From Dehalococcoidia bacterium (GTDB lineage Bacteria; Chloroflexota; Dehalococcoidia; E44-bin15), in contig JAGMCC010000056.1 of the NCBI GenBank assembly GCA_023129355.1, positions 1 to 7,669 of the forward strand: DNA of 7,669 nt, given 5' to 3'. The notes under the pieces were generated by a model, which was not told the DNA's origin, made no database searches, and saw only the letters and a program-made list of their open reading frames with translations. A program made the translations under genes and the position numbers. Shown piece by piece: positions 1-6,495 of the stretch. Within the stretch, counting starts at the first letter, position 1. Every line of letters begins with the position of its first letter.

Positions 1-530
1 ACCGAATCCGCATGTTGACGCTCATTCACTCCATTACTTTTGGCCAGGTAGCTCCCAATTATCGTACAGAGTCGCTACATGGAGCAGGATCGCCTCAGGC
101 ACAGAAAATTATGATTGAGCGCGAGACGGATATGGACCTCAAGCAGAAGCTGGCCCGCAGTTTGGCTGGCATCGACAAAAGAGAAAACGTGACCGCTTAG
201 TTTCCATAGGTAGCTAAACCGAGATAGACAGGCCTTCCCGGCGGGTAGTTCCGCCTGTTCCTCAAGGTAAGGTGGGGGTTGAGATACCTGAGCGGTAACA
301 AGAGTCCACATTGTTCACTCGGTCACAGTGTAGCGCTCTGTGTCCTTCGTGTCACGGCGATGCCTGGCAGACCGTGAGCGTGATACCATCCCTGTCGCCC
401 AGCGTCATGGCGAGCGAAAAGTTCACTACCTATGCGTATTATGGGCAAGTGTTGGCAACCATTGACAACAGCCCCGCAGTCATCTACGATGTGCGCACCA
501 AATGACTAGCCGACAATTGGCCTAGCATGA
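1..530. other. Left flank without a recognisable gene
   Basis: Two short plus-strand reading frames occur (12-200, which is open to the window edge from base 3, and 311-505) but neither resembles a known family or has a clear RBS. The first could be the 3' end of a gene that begins outside the window: its last residues (IERETDMDLKQKLARSLAGI) look like a charged helix. A small hairpin, GGCGG (240-244) with CCGCC (251-255), follows it without a T-run. I see no tRNA, no transposase core and no CRISPR-like repeats. Confidence 0.5.
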
Positions 531-740
531 ATGAAAATGAAATGCCCAAATTGCCAGTTTGAAAGTAGGGAAAGGGCCAAGTTTTGCAAGGAGTGCGGAA
601 CTGAATTGGAACTTGGGTGCCCATTTCTCTCCTCCCTCAACCTCGATGCGAAGTGTGTATCGCAGCTTACTGATTTGAGTATTCCTCAGCCAAAGCGGTT
701 CCAAAACCACCATCGAGCTATCCTTAATCGTCCGGGATAA
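531..740 (+). pseudogene. Truncated zinc-ribbon N-terminus (probable gene remnant)
   Basis: A 69-residue plus-strand reading frame starts with MKMKCPNCQF and continues to AKFCKECGTELELGCP (about residue 31). Cys5, Cys8, Cys19 and Cys22 make a two-CxxC zinc ribbon. This wording is typical of the leader of much larger bacterial proteins, often with nucleotide-cyclase, AAA-type ATPase and TPR parts. After GCPF the resemblance stops: the expected second ribbon (CxxCG) is absent and the remaining 38 residues match nothing I know. The stop codon (738-740) falls in the DUF35 remnant. No convincing Shine-Dalgarno precedes either ATG (531 or 537). I read it as the 5' stub of a gene cut by the same rearrangement that left the DUF35 remnant. 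A genuine small zinc-ribbon protein is the alternative. Confidence 0.5.
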
Positions 741-785
741 TGGTGAAATGGTCGATGTCGTGGAAGTAGTCACCTATCCTGTCAT
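726..785 (-). pseudogene. Remnant of a DUF35 gene 3' end
   Basis: This 60-bp stretch matches 6001-6060 at 57 of 60 positions, same orientation, with mismatches at 734, 735 and 776. Read on the minus strand in the DUF35 frame it gives HDRIGDYFHDIDHFTIIPDD then TAA (726-728), where the intact gene has DDRTGDYFHDIDHFTIIRDDSV. A TAG stop lies two codons upstream of this stretch (in the coding sequence of the flavoprotein), so only the C-terminal end survives. The differences mean it is either an older duplicate or a piece of a second, related DUF35 gene. Confidence 0.8.
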
Positions 786-2440
786 GGCACTAGCTTCCGC
801 TCCCTCGCTCTTACAATGTAGTCAGGCTCAGTCCACCACGGCTCAATGCCAAGGTCTTCCGCTACCACCCTTGCCGCATTGTAGCCGCCCCCGAGCAACA
901 CCATGCCCCCGGGGTAGGTGCTTGCCCCACATAAATAGAGGTTCTTAACCGGCGTGCGATAGCCAGAGCACTCAATATTTGGTCTCATGTATCCCATCTG
1001 CGTTGCATCGTAAGCACCGTGTTTGAAAGAGCCTCTAACCATATTCACAAACTTCTGTTCAATGTAAACTGGCGAGTTATCGTACCGGCGAATTATATTC
1101 CCTGTGTCCACATTTGGTGCATACTCCTGGATCCTGGCCAAGAGGCGGTCCCCATAGCCTGCGGCGATTTGGTCCCACTTGCCTTCCCTGGGCTCATAGG
1201 GAACCAGCGACTCAAATCTCAGTGTAGCTACACCTGGTTGGACATCTATAGGAGCCTGTAGCGGGTCAAGATCGCTGGTAACGGTAACGTGACCGGCTGT
1301 GCCCAGCTCTCCCTTTCCTGATCCGTTGAGGTGGGCCAGGAAATCCTCCGGGCTGTCATAGCCAATAATCTTCATGAAAGCCTCATTTACCGCAGGGTCG
1401 AAATCGGCAGCTACAAACTGCGGCCTTTCCTTCAGGGCTAGGTGAAGCCCGAACAGGCTCCAGTGCTCCCATTCCCACTGTTTGGCCGTTTCGACACAGC
1501 TTCTCGATATCGGCGCCATAACATCTTCCGGGATGAGTCTGGTAAACGTGGTAAGCGGATCGGTGGAACTGATCACAACTTTGGCCTCAAATGTCTTCCT
1601 GCCAAGTTTCTCAGTATTGGTCAGGCCTACCTCCACGCCCCTAGCCGTACCATCTTCGACCACTATCCTTGTTACCGTGTGACTCTCAAGTATATCGCCG
1701 CCGGATACGATAATCGTCCTTTGCAGTGCCGACGATAGACGGTGTGACCCCCCTTTAATTAAAGACATGTTCAACATGCGGTTGAGATAAAGAGGTGCCA
1801 GGTAGCCTACCCCGGTGACATCAGGTTCCAACCCCCACATGCAAATCAGGTGCAGAACCAGGGTCTGCAGCAGCGGGTTCTCAAAGCCCCATTCATCCAC
1901 GATTTCCCTGGGCGTCTTTTCTCCGATATCGAGGATCTTTTTCCCTATATCGCTTTGGTTTAGCATTTCAGCAAAATCCAGCGTTGGAACAGGAGGGGTA
2001 TATGTGAGCGGGATTATAGCCTCGAATGCCAATTCCCTGGATTCTAAATATACGTCGCGAAATCTCTCTGCATCTTTCGGCGAGAATTTCTTTATAGATT
2101 CGACGCTACGCTCAAGGTCACGATAAAGGGTCAGGGCCTTGCCGTCCTTGGTCAGCAGGGAGACCTGCACCTCGGGTTGTAGGTAAACACAGCCTTCGGC
2201 GTAGAGGTCCAGGTCATCGTATGGCGGCATTACGTCCATCATCATCATATAGATAGCATGGAGGTTGAAACGAAAGGCGGAGAAATCCTCGCTGACCAGC
2301 CCTCCTCCGGTTTCATGGCGCCTTTCGATCAGAAGTACCCGCGCCCCGGCACGGGCCAGGTATGCTCCTGCAGTAAGGCCGTTAGGCCCTCCCCCCACGA
2401 TGATTACGTCGTATTTCTCGTTTTCCACGATACTTACCAC
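782..2440 (-). CDS. PYROXD2/phytoene dehydrogenase-like FAD oxidoreductase
   Basis: A 552-residue flavoprotein beginning at GTG. YDVIIVGGGPNGL (10-22), Glu39 and TGGG (44-47) form a standard N-terminal FAD site. KGGSHRLSSAL (229-239) is the conserved mid segment. LYLCGASTYPGG (501-512) followed by GGGYNAARVVAEDLG (517-531) is a complete C-terminal FAD segment. It is paralogous to the upstream 575-residue protein: both share the Rossmann start, the GGSH segment, a DPxQAP stretch (392-397 here) and the GGGY...VVAEDLG...WW ending. The family acts on hydrophobic substrates in desaturation, saturation or isomerisation; the substrate is unknown. The tail after the WW pair is 16 residues, against 23 in the paralogue. 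Its TGA stop lies inside the 60-bp DUF35 remnant and is read out of frame there, so the native C-terminus may have been replaced by a recombination event. The rest looks intact. Confidence 0.9.
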   Translation of the reverse strand: MVSIVENEKYDVIIVGGGPNGLTAGAYLARAGARVLLIERRHETGGGLVSEDFSAFRFNLHAIYMMMMDVMPPYDDLDLYAEGCVYLQPEVQVSLLTKDGKALTLYRDLERSVESIKKFSPKDAERFRDVYLESRELAFEAIIPLTYTPPVPTLDFAEMLNQSDIGKKILDIGEKTPREIVDEWGFENPLLQTLVLHLICMWGLEPDVTGVGYLAPLYLNRMLNMSLIKGGSHRLSSALQRTIIVSGGDILESHTVTRIVVEDGTARGVEVGLTNTEKLGRKTFEAKVVISSTDPLTTFTRLIPEDVMAPISRSCVETAKQWEWEHWSLFGLHLALKERPQFVAADFDPAVNEAFMKIIGYDSPEDFLAHLNGSGKGELGTAGHVTVTSDLDPLQAPIDVQPGVATLRFESLVPYEPREGKWDQIAAGYGDRLLARIQEYAPNVDTGNIIRRYDNSPVYIEQKFVNMVRGSFKHGAYDATQMGYMRPNIECSGYRTPVKNLYLCGASTYPGGMVLLGGGYNAARVVAEDLGIEPWWTEPDYIVRARERKLVP

Positions 2441-2449
2441 TCCTTCCTT
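2441..2449 (-). promoter_or_regulatory. Ribosome binding site region with ambiguous GTG start
   Basis: The minus strand has AAGGAAGGA directly before the GTG at 2440. The outer AAGG lies five bases from this GTG, a workable spacing. The inner AAGGAG lies 11 bases from a second in-frame GTG at 2428 (codon 5). No ATG lies near. The first GTG is chosen because it keeps the normal short lead into YDVIIVGGG, but either could be used. Confidence 0.45.
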
Positions 2450-2461
2450 GGAATGGGCACT

Positions 2462-4189
2462 CTAATCAATTAGCACAACCTGCTCACCCATCCTCTTCAG
2501 AAACAGCTTGGTGTAATCCCCCGGTCTGCTCGCCCACCAATCCTGTTCCCTCACGCCGAGGTCTTCAGCGACCACCTTGGCGCATGTGTAACCGCCACCC
2601 AGGGAGCTTACCGAGATGCTTCCTATCGAGTTGCTGATGTACAGCTTGGCGATCGGGGTCCGCGGTGCGCCGCAGCCGGCAAACGGCCTCCAGCTCCACC
2701 ATTGTCTTTCCCCATAATAACCGCTGCTCATATGGCCCCTGGAACTCGGATTTCTTCGCCAGGTATCCCAGGGGGTATCGCAGTAACGGGCTATCTTTGC
2801 GCTCTTCAGATTGGGCATGAGTTCACTTAAACTGTCTTCCACCTTGTCCCCGTATTCCTCCCTGATGTCATCCCATTTCTCTGGACCCCCCAGTGGCTTG
2901 ATGGTGGTTGGCACGTTAGCCCAGGTCAGCACGTTGTATTGCCCGGGGGGCGCCTGTGTCGGATCGGCGTCACAGAAGGTGTGAATACAATAGCCCATGT
3001 TCACCGGGGGGTCAGGGGGTGTATCCAATACCATAACATGTTCATCCATCCTGAAAATATCGGCCATGGTATCGGCACCGAAGTTGAAGCTGAACCCTCG
3101 ATCGATCTCAGGGAATCTGTCAATACACTTCCATTTTGGCCGCTCGTTGAGCACCCACCAGGTGGTAAATAATGGAGACCCCCTGTAGTCGAAATTCCTG
3201 GCCCCTCGAGCGGCGAAAGCCGGCAGCTTATCCTCACCTACAAGCTCTACAAAAGTAGGATAAGGGCTGAGGTTGCTTATCACCGCTTTCCTTGCCCGGA
3301 ACTCGGCTTCGGGGTAGATGGCATCCCTGGAGAGGGCAACACCCTTAGCCTCGCCGTTGTCAACGGTTATCCTGGCTACCGGGCAGCCGGCCAGAATCCT
3401 GCCCCCGTGATGAAGGAAACACCTGGCAAGTGCATGGGTAAGGTTATGGCTCCCCCCTCTGCAGGTTCCGACACAGGCAATGCCCGCTCCCGCTACCAGA
3501 GCAGTCATCATCAGGATAATCGTAGAGCCAGCGATCCGGCTGGTTATATCCACCGCGAGTGTGATGGGCCAGCCAGATAAAAACACTTTGCTGCGCTCAT
3601 CCTCCCACATTTCGTTGAGTAGCTCAACGCCGGTCAGGTAAAGGGAATCTTTAGGGAAAGCGGGCACCATACTCGAAAACATATCCAGCATATTGTGCAG
3701 GTTTAGAAAGCTTTCATCGGTCATCGGTTCGTAGAACATCGTGTTCATCATTTCGGGGGCAATATCGCTCTGCAAAATTGGGCCAATAGTTTTGGCTATG
3801 GTGTGGAAGGTTTCAGCATCCTTCTCGCTTACACGGCGCCAGACATCGTATGTAACCTTGGGGTTGTACCAGTGCCACGCTAATGCGGTGCCATCCTTAA
3901 AGGGGGCAAAATATACAATGGGCCCGGGCATGAGGAGCTCAAAGCCAAATCTATCCAGGTCGAGGTCAAGGGGAACCGGACCGATAGCAGGGAACAAACC
4001 GTTGGCATGAACGCTTACCATAGCTCCGGGGTGCAGCAACTCCTGAGTTGAGCAGAAGCATCCAACCTCATCCCGCCGCTCTAAGATGAGCACCTTGAGC
4101 CCCGCCTTCTGCAGATAACACCCTGCCGTTAGACCGTTTATACCGCCACCAATGACGATTACGTCGTATTCCTGCTCGATCTTGGCCAT
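2462..4189 (-). CDS. PYROXD2/phytoene dehydrogenase-like FAD oxidoreductase with altered FAD motifs
   Basis: A 575-residue protein, typical of the longer PYROXD2-like branch of the phytoene dehydrogenase superfamily. YDVIVIGGGINGL (8-20) and Glu37 form the FAD-binding Rossmann unit, and CRGGSHNL (243-250) matches the family's mid-protein GGxxxL segment. Residues about 219-242 are strongly hydrophobic and could contact lipid. Two conserved places depart from the family. After ERR the usual VGG is VGCFC (42-46). In the C-terminal FAD segment the usual CG...PGG is replaced by SNSIGSISV (519-527), although GGGYTCAKVVAEDLG (531-545) is kept. It is a clear paralogue of the next gene, which keeps both motifs. 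The altered sites suggest changed flavin contact or a changed reaction. The 336-nt upstream gap implies it may start its own transcript. Only 21 nt separate it from the downstream gene. Confidence 0.88.
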   Translation of the reverse strand: MAKIEQEYDVIVIGGGINGLTAGCYLQKAGLKVLILERRDEVGCFCSTQELLHPGAMVSVHANGLFPAIGPVPLDLDLDRFGFELLMPGPIVYFAPFKDGTALAWHWYNPKVTYDVWRRVSEKDAETFHTIAKTIGPILQSDIAPEMMNTMFYEPMTDESFLNLHNMLDMFSSMVPAFPKDSLYLTGVELLNEMWEDERSKVFLSGWPITLAVDITSRIAGSTIILMMTALVAGAGIACVGTCRGGSHNLTHALARCFLHHGGRILAGCPVARITVDNGEAKGVALSRDAIYPEAEFRARKAVISNLSPYPTFVELVGEDKLPAFAARGARNFDYRGSPLFTTWWVLNERPKWKCIDRFPEIDRGFSFNFGADTMADIFRMDEHVMVLDTPPDPPVNMGYCIHTFCDADPTQAPPGQYNVLTWANVPTTIKPLGGPEKWDDIREEYGDKVEDSLSELMPNLKSAKIARYCDTPWDTWRRNPSSRGHMSSGYYGERQWWSWRPFAGCGAPRTPIAKLYISNSIGSISVSSLGGGYTCAKVVAEDLGVREQDWWASRPGDYTKLFLKRMGEQVVLID

Positions 4190-4193
4190 TTTT

Positions 4194-4200
4194 CCCTCCT
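4194..4200 (-). promoter_or_regulatory. Strong ribosome binding site of the 575-residue flavoprotein
   Basis: AGGAGGG on the minus strand is followed by AAAA and the ATG at 4189. It is the best Shine-Dalgarno match in the window and confirms the start. Confidence 0.65.
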
Positions 4201-4373
4201 CGATATCTCTTGATGTATCGTTATTTCCCGCTCGCTACGCTGGCGATTACTCCTCCCGCTGGCTTGAGTTCTCAGGAACATTGCTGCATGACCTTCCCTT
4301 TATCCGGTGAGCGGGCTTCGCTAAACAAACATCTGGGTAACCCGGAGTTTGCCTTATCCATTGAAGCTGTTGG

Positions 4374-4402
4374 ATTCTAGCACTTGGTGAGTGAACGATT
4401 AA
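4374..4402 (-). promoter_or_regulatory. Weak sigma70-like promoter candidate for the two paralogous flavoprotein genes
   Basis: On the minus strand TTAATC (4402-4397) and TAGAAT (4379-4374) are separated by exactly 17 bases. The -10 matches TATAAT at five of six positions and the -35 only at three of six. The position inside the long gap, about 185 nt before the next start, makes it plausible. Such matches also arise by chance. Confidence 0.25.
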
Positions 4403-4458
4403 GGTCGCCCCCTCCCAGAAAATGTCAGAAACAGTTCTTGTACTCGGAGAGTAGCTCG

Positions 4459-4475
4459 TCCGGCCTGCAGCCGGA
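4459..4475. repeat. GC-rich stem-loop downstream of the CrtI-like gene
   Basis: TCCGGC (4459-4464) pairs perfectly with GCCGGA (4470-4475) around a five-base CTGCA loop, about 50 nt past the stop of the upstream gene. No run of T follows on the minus strand, so it is not a standard intrinsic terminator; it may only slow RNA decay or be incidental. Confidence 0.35.
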
Positions 4476-4525
4476 AAGGCGTTCCGACTCCGACGTCCAT
4501 TACGGATCCGGCATCCCACCCGATT

Positions 4526-5908
4526 TCATTTCAGGATATCTGCCAGACGCAGGGCGCTTGCTGCGGCCATTTCGGTTCCGATACCGCGTGCGCCAACGTC
4601 AGCACCGACCAGCCAGAGCCCCGTTACCGGTGTAGCCAGCTCGGGTCTAAGTCTTCCTGCCTGCCCCGGAGTCTGCGCGAGACCGATGGCCTCGCCTGCG
4701 TGGTGACCGGTCAATTCCGCTGCGTCGTTACATGTTGAACGGGATTGCCATAGCACTGCCGCCTCCAGGTCAGGGTAAAGCTCGCATACCTTGTCGTGGA
4801 CCCTGTCCAGAATCGCAGCGCAGAGGTCACCTGAGGCTCCGGGGGGAGCGGGAGCACCCACGATTACCAGTTGTTTTCCATCGGGTGCTAGGTCAGGGTC
4901 ATGATTTGCGGGTACCGGCATAAAAAGATACGGGTCCTCCGGTACTGTTTCCTCCTCTACATACCTGAAGACTTCCTCTGCGGGAAGGTGTGGCATGTAG
5001 AAGACCACCGGGTAGAGGACAACCCGACGCTCCAGGGCATATTTCACGGTGACATAGGAATTGGAGTACCGGTATTGTTCCGCCTTTCTTACATAGTCTT
5101 CGGGAAAGTGTTCCCTGCCTGCCAGATCAATGGTGCGAAGGATCCCGCAGTTGGATATGACAATGTCAGCCGGGTAATACCCCGAAGCCGTTTCCACCCC
5201 CTTCACACTGCCATTTTCAATACGAATGCGGACAACCGGCGCGCTGAAATGCGCTTTTCCACCGAACGCCTCGAGACCCCTGAGAAACGATTTGGGGATC
5301 TCACCGCTGCCCCCTACCGGGTAGCCGAAGCAGGCCTCATTGAACATGCGGGAAGAGCACCAGATAAACTCCCCGGCGGACGTTTCCTTGTAGGAGAGGG
5401 CGAAAAAGAGCTGGGAGAGGCAGTTAATGAAGAGATGAATCATCTCATCATCGGTGAAACGGGAAACGTAGTCCTGCAGGCATACCTGATCGTTAACCTC
5501 CACGTCGTCTCCTTTCAAAAGAGAACGAAACAGGCGAAAGGAACCGACGTAGCTCTTTGCCCTGACCCCCAGGTTTCTGGCAAGGTTCACCTGATGCATC
5601 AGAGGTTTAATATCAAGGGGGAAGTCGAATTCGACCCTTCCCATCACCCGGCAGGCGGGGTCCCGTGTGATCCATTTCAGATCACCGCCCAATCTCCGGT
5701 TGACTTCGCCGTGAGGACCGCGGTCTCCCCGGCTGAACATGTGTACCCCGAAATCGTAATGAAACCCCTGCTTCTCCATGGAGGCGCAGCGCCCGCCAGG
5801 AAAGGAGTGCGCCTCCAGCAGAGTCACCTCACATCCCGACTTTGCCAGAAGTGAAGCAACGGCACACCCCCCTATGCCAGATCCTATGACCACTGCCTTT
5901 CTTGACAT
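4526..5908 (-). CDS. Phytoene desaturase-like FAD-dependent oxidoreductase (CrtI/CrtISO family)
   Basis: A 460-residue flavoprotein. The N-terminal dinucleotide-binding fold is clear: GSGIGG at 9-14, with Glu32 closing the beta-alpha-beta unit and PGGR at 37-40 following it. The C-terminal FAD-contact segment is also intact: LWLVGAD (431-437), then GIGTEMAAASALRLAD (442-457). Between them is the variable substrate domain, with a hydrophobic stretch at about 157-172 that could form part of a lipid-facing channel or membrane contact. Family members desaturate, saturate or isomerise polyenes and other hydrophobic substrates; the reaction here is not deducible. It is shorter than the two flavoproteins downstream and belongs to a different branch. 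It follows the DUF35 gene by 84 nt and precedes a 336-nt gap, so it is probably the last gene of a first transcription unit or an internal gene of a longer operon. Confidence 0.88.
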   Translation of the reverse strand: MSRKAVVIGSGIGGCAVASLLAKSGCEVTLLEAHSFPGGRCASMEKQGFHYDFGVHMFSRGDRGPHGEVNRRLGGDLKWITRDPACRVMGRVEFDFPLDIKPLMHQVNLARNLGVRAKSYVGSFRLFRSLLKGDDVEVNDQVCLQDYVSRFTDDEMIHLFINCLSQLFFALSYKETSAGEFIWCSSRMFNEACFGYPVGGSGEIPKSFLRGLEAFGGKAHFSAPVVRIRIENGSVKGVETASGYYPADIVISNCGILRTIDLAGREHFPEDYVRKAEQYRYSNSYVTVKYALERRVVLYPVVFYMPHLPAEEVFRYVEEETVPEDPYLFMPVPANHDPDLAPDGKQLVIVGAPAPPGASGDLCAAILDRVHDKVCELYPDLEAAVLWQSRSTCNDAAELTGHHAGEAIGLAQTPGQAGRLRPELATPVTGLWLVGADVGARGIGTEMAAASALRLADILK

Positions 5909-5916
5909 CGTTTCAA

Positions 5917-5920
5917 CCTC
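5917..5920 (-). promoter_or_regulatory. Ribosome binding site that sets the CrtI-like flavoprotein start
   Basis: The minus strand reads GAGG, then eight bases, then the ATG at 5908. This ATG opens MSRKAVVIGSG, which places the Rossmann glycine motif at the very N-terminus as is normal for the family. The longer reading from 5977 would add 23 residues, has no family support and would run through the inverted repeat. Confidence 0.6.
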
Positions 5921-5938
5921 AATGTATTTATGACCGAT

Positions 5939-5958
5939 GTCCAAACCGGCCTTTGGAC
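5939..5958. repeat. Perfect inverted repeat in the DUF35-flavoprotein gap
   Basis: GTCCAAA (5939-5945) and TTTGGAC (5952-5958) are exact reverse complements around a six-base CCGGCC spacer. It can form a 7-bp stem with a 6-nt loop in RNA, or act as a palindromic protein site in DNA. It sits in the 84-nt gap between the DUF35 stop and the next start, about 30 nt before the start codon. No T-run follows on the minus strand, so it is not a canonical intrinsic terminator. RNA processing, partial attenuation or an operator are possible; none is shown by sequence alone. Confidence 0.5.
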
Positions 5959-5992
5959 TTAACGGGCACTTCGGCATCCAAAGCCTTGCTCT

Positions 5993-6466
5993 CTACACTG
6001 AATCGTCCCTGATAATGGTGAAATGGTCGATGTCGTGGAAGTAGTCACCTGTCCTGTCATCGCTAAATACCGCCTGCACACGCATCCCAGCCCTGATCTT
6101 ACCCTCATCCGTCTCGTCGAGGCAGTGCACGATGTTGGAGTCACTACCATCAAGTCTGATATACGCTGCAGTGTATGGGATCTGCTTCGGCCCGCCTGTA
6201 GTAGTATCAATATAAGGGAAGTTCGTGATAGTAAAAGCAAGCAATGTTCCACGGTCGCTGACTGGCACGAACTCCTCCATGGTGATAAAGCAATCGCGAC
6301 ACACGACACGTGGCGGCACGTAAACCTTGCCGCACCTGGGACATTTCACACCGACTATCCGTTTGTTATCCCTTAACTCCTTAAGGAACCTGCTGTAGTA
6401 GAAACCAGCGTGATAATTGTATGGCATATCTGCAGTGCACTTGACACTAAGCGCCTCGGTTTCCAT
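5993..6466 (-). CDS. DUF35 zinc-ribbon/OB-fold acyl-CoA-binding partner protein
   Basis: This small protein (157 residues from the chosen start) has the DUF35 layout. Numbering from the upstream ATG at 6481, it has an N-terminal amphipathic helix (about 24-40), a rubredoxin-like zinc ribbon with CPRC (Cys47, Cys50) and CRDC (Cys61, Cys64), then an OB-fold of beta-rich sequence (about 72-157). DUF35 proteins bind thiolase-superfamily partners and help present the acyl-CoA, as in the archaeal thiolase/HMG-CoA synthase complex, BbsA with BbsB, and ChsH2 with Ltp2. The thiolase-fold gene sits 29 nt upstream, so the two very likely form a complex. I chose the second in-frame ATG (6466) because GGAAGGG lies 6 nt before it, while the first ATG at 6481 has no good SD; using 6481 would add five residues (MEGKS). 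The last 18 or so codons recur as a fragment at 726-785. Confidence 0.92.
   Translation of the reverse strand: METEALSVKCTADMPYNYHAGFYYSRFLKELRDNKRIVGVKCPRCGKVYVPPRVVCRDCFITMEEFVPVSDRGTLLAFTITNFPYIDTTTGGPKQIPYTAAYIRLDGSDSNIVHCLDETDEGKIRAGMRVQAVFSDDRTGDYFHDIDHFTIIRDDSV
6001..6060 (-). repeat. Intact-gene copy of the 60-bp direct repeat
   Basis: This is the part of the intact DUF35 gene that encodes its last residues. Its partner is at 726-785, a spacing of 5275 bp, in direct orientation. The pair brackets the three flavoprotein genes. Confidence 0.85.
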
Positions 6467-6472
6467 GCTCTT

Positions 6473-6479
6473 CCCTTCC
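6473..6479 (-). promoter_or_regulatory. Ribosome binding site that sets the DUF35 start
   Basis: On the minus strand GGAAGGG is followed by six bases and then the ATG at 6466. This purine run overlaps the first codons after the alternative ATG at 6481, which itself is preceded only by a weak GAACGAAG. The downstream ATG is therefore the better start. The site lies just past the thiolase stop (6496-6498), consistent with coupled translation. Confidence 0.6.
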
Positions 6480-6495
6480 ATAGTGACTTCGTTCT

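Larger units (their letters stand above)
4190..4525. other. 336-nt gap between flavoprotein genes, no recognisable gene
   Basis: This is the longest gap inside the cluster. A minus-strand reading frame spans most of it (4247-4519) but resembles no family I recognise and has arginine/serine-rich, low-complexity composition, so I do not call it. The gap contains a GC-rich stem-loop near the upstream gene's end, a weak sigma70-like promoter candidate, and the strong RBS of the next gene at its far end. A GC-rich stretch at about 4229-4245, with repeated CGCT/GCG units, may fold weakly. Confidence 0.6.

Noticed and set aside
240..255. GGCGG/CCGCC hairpin as an intrinsic terminator
   Set aside because: The stem is only five pairs and no T-run follows on either strand.
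311..505. 64-codon plus-strand frame with CPSC
   Set aside because: A single CPSC is not enough for a zinc-binding call. No clear RBS and no recognisable family.
522..773. Minus-strand reading frame sharing TTSTTSTISPLS with the frame at 5959-6309
   Set aside because: The shared peptide comes from the wrong frame of the DUF35 tail repeat. The correct frame gives GDYFHDIDHFTII, so this is not a gene family.
726..785. Assembly chimera producing a false repeat
   Set aside because: The copies differ at three of 60 positions and diverge abruptly on both sides. An artefactual duplicate would be expected to be identical, though long reads would settle it.
4247..4519. 90-codon minus-strand reading frame in the long gap
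   Set aside because: No known motif, biased Arg/Ser composition and no similarity I recognise. Kept only as part of the gap description.
4901..5854. 317-codon plus-strand reading frame
   Set aside because: It lies fully antisense to the CrtI-like flavoprotein, whose FAD motifs are unmistakable. The antisense product has no recognisable domain and its length is explained by codon bias of the real gene.
726..6060. Composite transposon or integron unit bounded by the 60-bp direct repeats
   Set aside because: The repeats are coding sequence of DUF35, there is no transposase or integrase in between, and no terminal inverted repeats or target-site duplications are visible.
6023..6376. 117-codon plus-strand reading frame
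   Set aside because: It is antisense to the DUF35 gene. The MVDVVEVVT start also appears at 748 only because of the 60-bp repeat, not because of a shared protein.
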